Shown here: piece after piece, positions 52,216 through 60,243 of the stretch
Layout: every line of letters starts with the position of its first letter
How positions within the stretch are numbered: position 1 is the first letter of the stretch
NCBI RefSeq assembly: GCF_014268585.2
Contig: NZ_CP077092.1
Coordinates: forward strand, 620,001 to 684,000
Reading direction: 5' to 3'
From: Pseudomonas iranensis
GTDB lineage: Bacteria; Pseudomonadota; Gammaproteobacteria; Pseudomonadales; Pseudomonadaceae
DNA: 64,000 nucleotides
Notes under the pieces: generated by a model
Database searches by the model: none
The model's input: only the letters and a program-made list of their open reading frames with translations
What the model was told of the DNA's origin: nothing
Program-made: the position numbers and the translations under genes

Positions 52216-52231
52216 TGTTTCGTCCTTGGGT

Positions 52232-52254
52232 ATGCCGCTTGATCGCGGCGGCAT
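52232..52254 (-). promoter_or_regulatory. Hairpin in the queC 5' leader
   Basis: ATGCCGC / GCGGCAT, 7-bp stem with a 9-nt loop, ending just before the queC ribosome site (CCAAGGACG). It could control access to the site. I could not fit it to the preQ1-I consensus. Confidence 0.4.
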
Positions 52255-52343
52255 CAACCTTACAGAGTAGAAACTGTACTGAGTGTCGGACGCTTCCGAA
52301 ATGACACGCTGAGATTTCCGTATGTATCTTTTTTTGTTAGTTA

Positions 52344-52370
52344 GATGAAAAAGGGCACCGAATGGCGCCC
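52344..52370 (-). terminator. Intrinsic terminator of the secreted-protein gene
   Basis: On the minus strand GGGCGCC-ATTC-GGTGCCC (one G-U pair) followed by TTTTT, about 70 bp beyond the stop at 52439. It is the counterpart of the hairpin at 48772-48795, so each copy of the gene end has its own related terminator. Confidence 0.75.
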
Positions 52371-52438
52371 ATATGGAAATTGGAGTAGGCGAAACAAGGC
52401 AACACTCTGCCGCAGCCGCGCAAATCCGGGTTGCTGTA

Positions 52439-52574
52439 TTACTGAACCTTCGCCAGATCACCCTTCAGCGCAACGCCTGCCATGATCGCGCCGGCGTGGC
52501 ATTCGTAGGTTTGCGCGTCCTTGCGCTCGTTGCGCTTGTAGAAACTGACGATGTTGGTCACGGCGTTGGCGCCG
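52439..52574. repeat. Direct repeat copy 2 (right boundary of islet)
   Basis: The last 136 bp of the intact secreted-protein gene, matching 48810-48945 with two mismatches (at 52478 and 52544). Both copies have the same orientation. Confidence 0.9.
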
Positions 52575-52882
52575 GCGTTTTTTGCGGCCTGGTGCAGGCT
52601 GATGATTGCCGATTGGGCGACCCACTCGCAGGCGACTTCGTCGGATTTGTTGAAGGCGTTGGTTTTCTTGTTGGTCACGGCGTCGGGGCTGACCACGGTG
52701 ACTTTGCCCGCCGGGGTGTTGCCGGCCAGATAGAATTTCACGCTGCCATCGATCTTGCCGGAGCGGGTGGCCTCGGCTACGGCTTTGTCGAATGGCAGGT
52801 AGACCGCCGTGTCGCGGGCCTGGCTGACTGCTGGCAGGGCGCAAAGCAGCAGGGTGACGGCGGCGAGTTTGTGGAAGTGCAT
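52439..52882 (-). CDS. Small secreted protein, paralogue of 47836-48279
   Basis: 147 aa. Signal peptide [20 protein letters not shown] with cleavage near SQA-RD. The mature part shares [43 protein letters not shown] and [19 protein letters not shown] with the paralogue, including both Cys. Function unknown; annotation as an excinuclease subunit in databases is unsupported. AAGGAG site upstream of the ATG at 52882. Lies 29 bp after the last aryl polyene-type gene, same strand, and its 3' end is duplicated across the islet. Confidence 0.85.
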   Translation of the reverse strand: MHFHKLAAVTLLLCALPAVSQARDTAVYLPFDKAVAEATRSGKIDGSVKFYLAGNTPAGKVTVVSPDAVTNKKTNAFNKSDEVACEWVAQSAIISLHQAAKNAGANAVTNIVSFYKRNERKDAQTYECHAGAIMAGVALKGDLAKVQ

Positions 52883-52911
52883 GAAGGTCTCCTTGACCTG
52901 GATTGATTCGG

Positions 52912-54138
52912 TTACGCCCAGCGGCGGAAGATCAACGAAGTGTTGACGCCGCCGAAAGCGAAGTTGTTGTTCATCACGTAGTCGTGATGCATCTGACGGA
53001 ATTCGCCGCGCAGGTAATCGAGCTTGCCGCAGTGCGGGTCGACTTCGTCGAGGTTGAAGGTATGCACATAGCGGTCGCTGTTGAGCATTTCGATGCTGAA
53101 CCATGACTCCAGTGCACCGCAGGCACCGAGAGTGTGGCCGAGAAAACTCTTCTGCGAGCTGATCGGCATGTGCTCACCGAACAGGCTGCTGGTGGCCAGC
53201 GTTTCGGCGATGTCGCCCTGTTCGGTCGCGGTGCCGTGGCCGTTCACATAACCGATGGCGTCCGGGCTGAGGCCGGCATCTTCCAGGGCCAGCTCCATGG
53301 CGCGGCGCATCGTGAGCTGTTCCGGGCGGGTGGTGTGCTGGCCGTCGGCGTTGCTGCCGAAACCGACGATTTCCGCGTGAATGTGCGCGCCACGGGCGAG
53401 GGCGTGTTCCAGCTCCTCAAGCACGAGCATGCCGCCACCTTCACCAATCACCAGACCGTCGCGGCCCTTGTCGTACGGGCGTGGGCTGGTCTGTGGTGCA
53501 TCGTTTTTCAGGCTCGTGGCGTAGAGCGCGTCGAACACCATGGCTTCGGTCGGGCACAGCTCTTCGGCGCCGCCGGCGAGCATCAACGGCAGGCGGCCGA
53601 ACTTGATTGCTTCGTAGGCGTAGCCGATGCCCTGGCTGCCGCTGGTGCAGGCGCTGGACGTAGGAATCAGGCGGCCGGTGAGGCCGAAGAAAATGCTGAT
53701 ATTGGCGGCGGTGGTGTGCGGCATCATCCGCACATAGGAGTTGGCGTTCAGGCCCTCGGCCACCGAGTTGAGCAGCATGTTGCCGAACGCTTTGATTTCG
53801 TCAGTGCTGCCCGTGGACGAACCACAAGCGACGCCCATGCGCCCGTCCTTGATCGATTCGTCACCGAGCAGGCCAGCGTCAGCCAAGGCTTTTTCCGCCG
53901 CGCCGACCGCCAGTCGCGAAACCCGGCCCATGCTGCGCAACTGCTTGCGGGTCCAGTGCGACGGCACGAGAAAGTCATCGATAGGCCCGGCCAGACGCGT
54001 GTTCAGCTCAGTGAAGCGATCCCACTCGTCCATGCGACGAATGCCGCTGCGATTGGCCGCGAAATTGCCGGCAATGGTCGGCCAGTCGCTGCCCAGCGAG
54101 GTGATGCCGGCCATGCCGGTGACGACGACGCGCTTCAT
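52912..54138 (-). CDS. Beta-ketoacyl-ACP synthase (FabF/ApeR-like)
   Basis: 408-aa thiolase-fold condensing enzyme. Cys164 in SSACTSGSQG, His in NGHGTATEQGD and His in FLGHTLGACGALE form the Cys-His-His triad, so it should be active. It is the last gene of the cluster and corresponds to ApeR of aryl polyene loci, a self-contained ketosynthase. The ATG at 54138 overlaps the ketoreductase stop (ATGA); a GTG two codons upstream is possible. Confidence 0.88.
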   Translation of the reverse strand: MKRVVVTGMAGITSLGSDWPTIAGNFAANRSGIRRMDEWDRFTELNTRLAGPIDDFLVPSHWTRKQLRSMGRVSRLAVGAAEKALADAGLLGDESIKDGRMGVACGSSTGSTDEIKAFGNMLLNSVAEGLNANSYVRMMPHTTAANISIFFGLTGRLIPTSSACTSGSQGIGYAYEAIKFGRLPLMLAGGAEELCPTEAMVFDALYATSLKNDAPQTSPRPYDKGRDGLVIGEGGGMLVLEELEHALARGAHIHAEIVGFGSNADGQHTTRPEQLTMRRAMELALEDAGLSPDAIGYVNGHGTATEQGDIAETLATSSLFGEHMPISSQKSFLGHTLGACGALESWFSIEMLNSDRYVHTFNLDEVDPHCGKLDYLRGEFRQMHHDYVMNNNFAFGGVNTSLIFRRWA

Positions 54139-54866
54139 CAGCACAGGCCTCCGTTGACCGCCAGCACCTGGCGGGTGATGTACGAGGCTTCCGCCGACAT
54201 CAGGAAATTCACCGCAGCGGCCACTTCCTCAGGGGTGCCCATGCGTTGCGCGGGGATCATTTTCATCAGTTCCTCCACCGGCACGTTTTCGTCGAGCATG
54301 GCCGTGTCGATCAGGCCAGGGGCGACGCAGTTAACCGTAATTTTGCGCTTGCCCAGCTCGATCGCCAACGCCTTTGCCGCACCGATCACGCCGGCCTTCG
54401 AGGCGCTGTAATTGACCTGGCCACGGTTGCCGATCAGGCCCGACACCGAGGTGATGCAGACGATGCGCCCGGCGGCGCGACGACGGATCATCGGCATCAT
54501 CACCGGGTGCAGAACGTTGTAGAAACCGTCGAGGTTGGTGCGCAGGACCACGTCCCAATCGTCATCGCTCAGCGCCGGAAACGCGCCGTCGCGGGTCAGC
54601 CCGGCGTTGAGCACCACGCCGTAATAGGCACCGTGATTTTCGACATCGGCTTCGAGAATGCTTTTGCAGGTTTCACGGTCGGCGACGTCGAATTGCAGGA
54701 TGCGTGCGCGGCGGCCCAGCGCTTCGATTTCGGCCTGCACCGCTTGGGCTTCGGTCATGCCGCTGCGGCAATGCAGGACGATGTCGTGCCCGGCCTGCGC
54801 CAGACGCAAGGCAATGGCGCGGCCGATGCCCCGGCTGGAGCCGGTGACCAGTACGGATTCAGTCAT
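54138..54866 (-). CDS. fabG: 3-Ketoacyl-ACP reductase (FabG/ApeQ-like)
   Basis: 242-aa short-chain dehydrogenase. NADPH motif GSSRGIGRAIAL at residues 8-19, NAG (LNAGLTRDG), and the catalytic Ser-Tyr-Lys in ITSVSGLIGNRGQVNYSASK. It reduces the beta-keto group in each polyene elongation cycle. Overlaps the dehydratase gene by 8 bp. The symbol denotes the family; the housekeeping fabG should be elsewhere. Confidence 0.9.
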   Translation of the reverse strand: MTESVLVTGSSRGIGRAIALRLAQAGHDIVLHCRSGMTEAQAVQAEIEALGRRARILQFDVADRETCKSILEADVENHGAYYGVVLNAGLTRDGAFPALSDDDWDVVLRTNLDGFYNVLHPVMMPMIRRRAAGRIVCITSVSGLIGNRGQVNYSASKAGVIGAAKALAIELGKRKITVNCVAPGLIDTAMLDENVPVEELMKMIPAQRMGTPEEVAAAVNFLMSAEASYITRQVLAVNGGLC

Positions 54867-55323
54867 CGTGCGACTCCTTTGTCTGTTGCAGATATTGATT
54901 GGCTTGCGGCGGACGGAACACGTTCAGCCGGGCGCTGGCATGAATGCCGTCGCCGTGGATGTGACATTCGAATACGCCCATGCCGTTGTCGTCTTCCAGT
55001 GAGCGCAGGCCATGGATGGTCAGCTCGCTGCCGGGCGCAAAGGCTTCGACGTTGCACTCGAATTTGCGCGTGCCGAGGAGAAAGCCGAGCTCCGGCGGAT
55101 TGCCTTTTTGCCGGGCGTGGCAACCGGCGAAAGCGGCGACGCTCTGCGCCATCAGCTCGACGCCGACCCACGCCGGCAGACTGCCGTCGGGCAGGTTGAA
55201 CAGGCCGTCGGGCTTGACCGTGAGGCGAGTGAAAATCTGCTCGTCATCGAAGCGCTCGATGGCGTCGATCAGGATCATGTCGCCGGCATGCGGCAGCAGT
55301 TCGGCGAGCGGCCAGTGGCTCAT
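54859..55323 (-). CDS. Hotdog-fold 3-hydroxyacyl-ACP dehydratase (ApeP-like)
   Basis: 154 aa, single FabZ/FabA-like hotdog. Conserved LLPHAGDMILIDAIERFDD at the start, then PAWVGVELMAQSVAAFAGCHA (central helix) and GFLLGTRKFE. In aryl polyene systems ApeP works as a heterocomplex with another dehydratase (ApeI), which would lie outside this window. The ATG at 55323 overlaps the ketosynthase stop by 4 bp; a 36-codon upstream extension is rejected. Confidence 0.85.
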   Translation of the reverse strand: MSHWPLAELLPHAGDMILIDAIERFDDEQIFTRLTVKPDGLFNLPDGSLPAWVGVELMAQSVAAFAGCHARQKGNPPELGFLLGTRKFECNVEAFAPGSELTIHGLRSLEDDNGMGVFECHIHGDGIHASARLNVFRPPQANQYLQQTKESHDD

Positions 55324-56516
55324 GGTGCGTCTCCGATAATCAGGCTGACGTTGTTGCCGCCGAAGGCAAACGAGTTGCTCATCAGGTAGCGCGGTGCAAT
55401 GGACGTCAGGCGTTCGCTCGCGGTCACCCACTTGAGTGGCGGCAGCGCGGGATCGGCCTGGCCGTCCCAGATGTGTGGCGGCAACGCCTGTTCAGGGTTT
55501 TCGGCACTCAGGCTGAGCCAGCAGAACGCCGCTTCCAGCGCGCCGGCCGCGCCGAGGGTGTGACCGGTCAGCGGTTTGGTCGACGAGCAGGCGACGCCTT
55601 CGGGAAACAGCGCCGCGACCGCCAGACTTTCCATCGCGTCGTTGTGCTGGGTCGCGGTGCCGTGCAGGTTCAGGTAGTTGATTTGCCCGGCTTGCAGATG
55701 CGCGCGGCCAAGGGCTTTCTGCATCGCTTGCAGAGCGCCACGACCGCTCGGCTCCGGCGCGGAAATATGGTGCGCATCGGAGCTCGCGCCCGTCCCCAGC
55801 AGGGCGATTCCCGGGCCTTCGCCGCGCTGTTTGCTCATCACGAACAGCACCGCTGCTTCGCCGATATTGATGCCGTTGCGGTTGGCGGAAAACGGATTGC
55901 AGCGTTCGTCTGAAACGGCTTCCAGCGAAGAGAAACCGTTCAGCGTGAGCTTGCACAGACTGTCGACGCCGCCGCACAGCACCGCATCGCACAGACCCAG
56001 ATCGAGCAGACGCTGAGCGCTCATTAAAGCGCGGGCGCTGGAAGTGCAAGCGGTAGAAATCACGTAGGCCGGGCCGCTCAGTTGCAGCCACTCAGCGAGG
56101 AAATTCGCCGGGGCGCCGAGTTCCTGCTGGCGATAGTCGTACTCGGGAGGAAATTGCTGTTCGCGGATGTAATGCGCCAGACCCCGGCTGGCCTCGTCGA
56201 TACCCGAGGTGCTGGTGCCGAGCACCACGCCTATGCGCTCGCGGCCGAAAGTCTGGATCGCACGATCGATGTCGTCACGAATCTGCAGCGCGGCTTCCAG
56301 CAACAGCTGATTGTTGCGACTGCTGTGCTCGACCAGTTCGGCAGGGATCGGCGCCAATTCACCGTGTACGCCGGCCACTGGCAGTTCACGTTCGGCGACC
56401 CAGCCGGACTCGCGGCGCATGCCCGAGCAGTCGCCGGCAAACAGATTGCGCGCGACTTCAGACTTGTCGCGGCCCAAAGCGCAGATCACGCCGAGGGCAT
56501 TCAGGTAAGCGGTCAT
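55320..56516 (-). CDS. Beta-ketoacyl-ACP synthase (ApeO-like)
   Basis: 398-aa condensing enzyme. Cys157 in ISTACTSSARAL, His in NLHGTATQHND and His in LTGHTLGAAGALE make a complete triad. It is shorter at the N-terminus than FabF and resembles the ketosynthase that pairs with a chain-length factor (ApeC, not in this window) in aryl polyene synthesis. Overlaps the lipoprotein gene by 4 bp. Confidence 0.87.
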   Translation of the reverse strand: MTAYLNALGVICALGRDKSEVARNLFAGDCSGMRRESGWVAERELPVAGVHGELAPIPAELVEHSSRNNQLLLEAALQIRDDIDRAIQTFGRERIGVVLGTSTSGIDEASRGLAHYIREQQFPPEYDYRQQELGAPANFLAEWLQLSGPAYVISTACTSSARALMSAQRLLDLGLCDAVLCGGVDSLCKLTLNGFSSLEAVSDERCNPFSANRNGINIGEAAVLFVMSKQRGEGPGIALLGTGASSDAHHISAPEPSGRGALQAMQKALGRAHLQAGQINYLNLHGTATQHNDAMESLAVAALFPEGVACSSTKPLTGHTLGAAGALEAAFCWLSLSAENPEQALPPHIWDGQADPALPPLKWVTASERLTSIAPRYLMSNSFAFGGNNVSLIIGDAP

Positions 56517-57124
56517 GGCGTCGATTCACCTAACTGGGAAACGCGATAGTGCGGGCCTTGAGGCAGATTCAATTGGAAGCTCAACGGTTGTGAATAGCGG
56601 ATGTTCCAGCGCGCCGGCAGTGAACGCTGATCGGCCTGTTGCCGGGCGTCGGGATAGTTGCGCAGCAGCTCGGCAGGAGGCGTCAGGGCGAACAGCAATG
56701 CGGCGAACAACTCCCGCGCTTCCGGGTTCGGCGGCAGCAGACCGTCGGCCTGCCAGTGCCCGTCGATCAGTTGCTGACGGGCCTGGGGAATGCCCAGAGG
56801 ATCCATCATCGACCAGCGCGTGCCGGCGCCTTCGCGCTGGATCACCAGCAGCCAGTCCTGACGCTGCCCGGCCTGCTCGCGCTCGATGTGCAGTTGCAGC
56901 GGCAGGGGCAGTGTTGGTTCGGCCGCTGGCAGCGGTGGCTGGCCGGCGCAGGCACTCAACAGCAAGGCTGACAAAACGATCGTCAGCCATGCAGCAAACC
57001 CTGTGGGAGCGAGCCTGCTCGCGAATGCAATCTGACATTCGCCACCTTTGCTGACTGATACACCGCTTTCGCGAGCAGGCTCGCTCCCACAGGGTTTCAG
57101 GTGTTCAGATCGATAGCCGTACAT
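56513..57124 (-). CDS. DUF3261 lipoprotein with REPIN-derived N-terminal insert
   Basis: 203 aa. From residue ~47 it is a normal lipoprotein: hydrophobic stretch, lipobox LLSAC with Cys59, then a DUF3261-type domain (LQLHIEREQAG, LLVIQREGAGTRWSMMDPLG). Residues ~11-44 are translated from a REPIN ([10 protein letters not shown] and FASRLAPTG), making the signal peptide about 58 residues. No in-frame ATG, GTG or TTG follows the REPIN before the hydrophobic core. The ATG at 57124 overlaps the methyltransferase stop (TGATG), so the start is coupled and original. DUF3261 lipoproteins sit with MMPL/LolA genes in aryl polyene loci. Confidence 0.8.
   Translation of the reverse strand: MYGYRSEHLKPCGSEPARESGVSVSKGGECQIAFASRLAPTGFAAWLTIVLSALLLSACAGQPPLPAAEPTLPLPLQLHIEREQAGQRQDWLLVIQREGAGTRWSMMDPLGIPQARQQLIDGHWQADGLLPPNPEARELFAALLFALTPPAELLRNYPDARQQADQRSLPARWNIRYSQPLSFQLNLPQGPHYRVSQLGESTP
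56996..57097. repeat. REPIN inside the lipoprotein coding sequence
   Basis: A 102-bp symmetric inverted pair (AAACCCTGTGGGAGCGAGCC / GGCTCGCTCCCACAGGGTTT). Its length is a multiple of three and it has no stop in the gene's frame. Other copies in the window lie between genes. Confidence 0.92.
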
Positions 57125-57849
57125 CAGACAGATTCCTGCAATGGCTTGCGCGCGACGACATTCACCAGCGTCTCTTCACGCTCACCGAATGGCTTGGGCT
57201 TGCTCAACCCCAACCGCTCCAGCAAACCAAAATCCTTCGACCGGCTCCACCACAGATATGGGTAGGAAACATTGCGCTCGGCAAACTCGAAGCCCTGCTC
57301 GCGAATCATCTGCAGATAGCCGGCGGCGCTCTTCTGCACATGCATCGGATGGCGGAACAGCCAGCGAATCACCCAGGTATCAATGTAAGCCTCGGTGGAT
57401 TCGGCGAACAGCAGATAGCCGCCCGGCTTGAGCACCCGATAGAACTCGGCCAAGGCCTCTTCCTGCTCGACCAAGTGGTGGAAGGTCTGGTGGCAGAACA
57501 GCAGGTCGACGCTGGCATCGGCGACGTTGAGCGTGGCGCAATCGCTGCCGATCAACTCGACTGGCATGCCCAGGCGCGTGGCCTCTTCGGCGCTGAGTTG
57601 CAGGCTGTGCGGGTCGGCGTCGACGCCGATCAGGCGCTGCGGGGCGAAGGTCTGGCGCAGGTGGCCGAACGACTTGCCCTGACCGCAACCGGCGTCCAGC
57701 AGCACCGGACGTTCCGGCAGCGGCTCACTGAATAATCCACGCAGATCATTGATCGCCACGCGCAGCACGTGGTGCTGCCAGGTGTGGCTGCGCAGGAACC
57801 AGAGACCGAAGCGGGTTTCCTCGACGTAGCTGTCGCTCAGGTAATTCAT
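57124..57849 (-). CDS. Class I SAM-dependent methyltransferase
   Basis: 241 aa. SAM motif I LLDAGCGQGKSFGHL (around residues 50-64), acidic motif II IGVDADPHS, and the post-I DLLFCHQTFHHL and LKPGGYLLFAEST. Likely methylates a phenolic or other oxygen of the aryl head group or a precursor; this is inference from the cluster. Overlaps the oxidoreductase gene by 4 bp. Confidence 0.85.
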   Translation of the reverse strand: MNYLSDSYVEETRFGLWFLRSHTWQHHVLRVAINDLRGLFSEPLPERPVLLDAGCGQGKSFGHLRQTFAPQRLIGVDADPHSLQLSAEEATRLGMPVELIGSDCATLNVADASVDLLFCHQTFHHLVEQEEALAEFYRVLKPGGYLLFAESTEAYIDTWVIRWLFRHPMHVQKSAAGYLQMIREQGFEFAERNVSYPYLWWSRSKDFGLLERLGLSKPKPFGEREETLVNVVARKPLQESV

Positions 57850-59093
57850 GAGGCGTCCTGAGCGCAGAGTTGGGAAATCATCTTCAGCCGGCGCCGCGCT
57901 TCGCTGACAAACGGGTTGCGCTCGTCCCAGGCGTAACCGGCGAGGATCGAGCAGATCATCCGGCGAATCTCCGCCTGGCTGTCCTCATAGAAAATCACGT
58001 CCTGGAAAGTGCCGGCGTACCAGCCTTCGACGTAGCAGCGGAACGTGTCGACGCCGCGTTTCAACGGCTCAGCAAATTCGCTTTGCCAGTCCACCGTTTC
58101 ACCCTGCAACTGACGGTGCAGCACGCCGGCGGCCATGCTTGCCGAACGCATGGCAATGGTCACGCCGGAGGAGAACACCGGGTCGAGGAATTCTGCGGCG
58201 TTGCCCAGCAGCGCAAAGCCCGGGCCGTGCAGGGTTTTCACGTTGGCCGCGTAGCCGCCGAGGGTGCGCGCCGGGGTGTCCCAGACCGCGTTGTTCAGAA
58301 CCCCGGCGAGGCTTGGCGTCTCGGCGATAAAACTGCGCAGGCAGACATCGAGATCGGCATCGCGACCGGCGAAGTGCTCGGCGGCAGCCACCACGCCCAC
58401 CGAGCAGCGGCCGTTGCTGAACGGGATGGTCCAGAACCATACATCGCGATGCTCGGGATGGGTGGTGACAAGGATCTTTTCGCGGTCGAACGCCGGATTG
58501 TCGATGTGATCTTCAACATGGGTGAACACCGCCTGGCGCACCGGGAAATTCGACGGTGCTTCCAGATCCAGCAGACGCGACAACACGCGGCCGTAGCCGC
58601 TGGCATCGAGCACGAAATCGGCTTCGACGCGGTACTCGCTGCCATCTTCGCGGCGTACATCAAGGAGTGGCTTCGCCTGATCGAAATCGACGCTGACGAT
58701 CGCATCGCCATAGCGGATTTCCGCGCCTTGCAGTGCCGCTTGATCGGCCAGCAACTTGTCGAAATCGGCGCGCTGCACCTGGAACGTGGTCGGCTTGCCG
58801 GCGGTGAAAGTGTCGCCAAAATCGAAAGCGCTGTAGCGCTCGCCCCAGGCAAACGCCGCGCCGGTCTTGCGCTGGAAACCGGCGGCGTTGACGGCGTCGA
58901 GCATGCCGGCTTCTTCGACGAAATCCAGGCAATGGCTGAGCAGGCTTTCGCCTATGGAGAAGCGCGGGAAGTGCTGGCGCTCGAGCACCAGCACATCGTG
59001 GCCCTTGCGCTTGAGCAGGGCAGCGGCGATAGCACCGGACGGGCCGGCACCGATGATCACGACCTGACGGGATTCCATTTCAACGATTGGCAC
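57846..59093 (-). CDS. FAD-dependent oxidoreductase (tryptophan halogenase/geranylgeranyl reductase-like)
   Basis: 415 aa. FAD motif VVIIGAGPSGAIAAALLKRKG at about residues 11-31, then FPRFSIGESLLSHC, the VLDASGYGRV segment, and GNAAEFLDPVFSSGVTIAM (second FAD motif). The flavin halogenase WxWxIP motif appears as VWFWTIPFSNG, but the halogenase catalytic Lys region is not evident, so reduction or hydroxylation of an aromatic or polyene substrate is more likely. Start GTG 59093 with GGAG; the ATG at 59078 is the alternative. Confidence 0.82.
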   Translation of the reverse strand: MPIVEMESRQVVIIGAGPSGAIAAALLKRKGHDVLVLERQHFPRFSIGESLLSHCLDFVEEAGMLDAVNAAGFQRKTGAAFAWGERYSAFDFGDTFTAGKPTTFQVQRADFDKLLADQAALQGAEIRYGDAIVSVDFDQAKPLLDVRREDGSEYRVEADFVLDASGYGRVLSRLLDLEAPSNFPVRQAVFTHVEDHIDNPAFDREKILVTTHPEHRDVWFWTIPFSNGRCSVGVVAAAEHFAGRDADLDVCLRSFIAETPSLAGVLNNAVWDTPARTLGGYAANVKTLHGPGFALLGNAAEFLDPVFSSGVTIAMRSASMAAGVLHRQLQGETVDWQSEFAEPLKRGVDTFRCYVEGWYAGTFQDVIFYEDSQAEIRRMICSILAGYAWDERNPFVSEARRRLKMISQLCAQDAS

Positions 59094-60243
59094 GTGAGCT
59101 CCGGGGCAGAGGACTGTTCAGATTCAGGGGCGCGCGATGCAGGCCGATCAGGGCCGGCAGCAGCGTCGCGATCAGGCCCATCAGCATCAGCGCGAAATAC
59201 AGCGCCGGAGTGATGAGCTGTTGCTGCAACAACAGATTGAGAAAGACGATTTCGCTCAGGCCGCGAATGTTCAGCAGCACGCTTTCGCGCCAGCGGCTGG
59301 CGCCAGCGAACGAGGCGCCCGCCCAACCGAGGCCGAGCCAGTTGCCCAGCAGTTTACTGGCAATCGGCAACAGCAGCAGCGCCGCCCACTGCCCGGCGCC
59401 AAGGCTGGCGAGGGCGCTGTGCACGTCGATCTGGACGATGCCGAAGGTGAGGATCAGCGGGATCGCGATCCACGTCTGCAAGCGGCTCATCCAGCGTGCC
59501 GGCAACGGCAGTACCAACGGCACTTTCAGCAGCGCCATGCACAGCAGATAGCCGATGCCGAAAATCAGCGCGTTGAGTTTGTAATGCTCGGCCATGACCA
59601 GCAGGGCGAAGAAGCCGAGGCTGTAGGTCAGAGGGCGACGCACGCGCAGCAGGCGCAAAAGCAGCGGCACGCCGGCCATGGCCACAGGCAGCAACAGGCT
59701 GCTCAAGTGCAGACTGCCTTGGGCGAGGCCGAACAGCGTCCAGCAGGTCAGATCGATAAGGATCGCGGTTTGCACCAGACGCCGGGTGGCAGCGGGCGGG
59801 TAATCGATGTGGCGCAAATACAGGTACAACACCGGGATCGCCGTTATGGCGAAGACCAGTCCGATGGCCAGTGCATTGAGCCACGGCTGCGCTGGCAGCA
59901 ACCAGTACGCAACCGCCAACCCGCAAGCGAACGGCACGGCAAAACTCGGCACAGCGATTTTTACGCTCTGGCGATCCAGACGCAGATCGATGACATCGCT
60001 GAGAATGTGCCCGAGCAGCAAGGCGAAGCTCAGGCTGTAGAGATCTTTCAGCCAGTGCGGCGCGATCAGTTGCGCGCCGCTGAGCTGCCAGCCCGGTTCG
60101 ATCCAGAAGTACATCAGCAACGGCAAACCGAAGCTCGCCAGCAGCAACTGGCTGACGATCGGAATCAGGCCGAAGTGACGGCCGACCCGGGTCGCCAGGG
60201 CAAACAGCGCCATGGTTAGCAACCAGAAGCCGAAAACCATCAT
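59080..60243 (-). CDS. Multi-pass membrane protein, cation:proton antiporter-like
   Basis: 387 aa with about 11-12 predicted TM segments. The general layout resembles Kef/CPA2 antiporters (VFAITAIPVLYLYLRH in the position of the discontinuous helix; RESVLLNIRGLSEIVFLNLLLQQQ near the end). The ion-binding Asp pair is not obvious, so transport activity is uncertain. It may serve pigment export or membrane placement. Overlaps the MMPL gene by 4 bp. Confidence 0.72.
   Translation of the reverse strand: MMVFGFWLLTMALFALATRVGRHFGLIPIVSQLLLASFGLPLLMYFWIEPGWQLSGAQLIAPHWLKDLYSLSFALLLGHILSDVIDLRLDRQSVKIAVPSFAVPFACGLAVAYWLLPAQPWLNALAIGLVFAITAIPVLYLYLRHIDYPPAATRRLVQTAILIDLTCWTLFGLAQGSLHLSSLLLPVAMAGVPLLLRLLRVRRPLTYSLGFFALLVMAEHYKLNALIFGIGYLLCMALLKVPLVLPLPARWMSRLQTWIAIPLILTFGIVQIDVHSALASLGAGQWAALLLLPIASKLLGNWLGLGWAGASFAGASRWRESVLLNIRGLSEIVFLNLLLQQQLITPALYFALMLMGLIATLLPALIGLHRAPLNLNSPLPRSSRANR

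Larger units (their letters stand above)
48946..52438. mobile_element. Putative genomic islet bounded by 136-bp direct repeats
   Basis: 3.5 kb inserted between two copies (period 3629 bp) of the 3' end of a small secreted protein gene. The middle (about 49650-51470) is strikingly AT-rich with codon use (ATA, AGA, TTA) foreign to the flanks. Cargo: two small minus-strand genes, XRE regulator, VUT transporter, queC. No integrase, transposase or tRNA was found, so the mechanism (homologous exchange at the repeated gene end, or a lost integrase) is inference. Confidence 0.6.

Noticed and set aside
52216..52340. preQ1 class I riboswitch upstream of queC
   Set aside because: The leader lacks the short stem followed by an A-rich tail pairing into the loop.
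51517..52438. QueC as part of a Qat-like or CBASS-linked defence system
   Set aside because: No QatA ATPase, QatB, TatD nuclease, nucleotidyltransferase or effector is nearby; the QueC has all standard catalytic and zinc residues.
48946..52438. Integrase, transposase or tRNA attachment site in the islet
   Set aside because: All frames were inspected and none resembles a recombinase; the repeat lies in a protein gene and no tRNA gene was seen.
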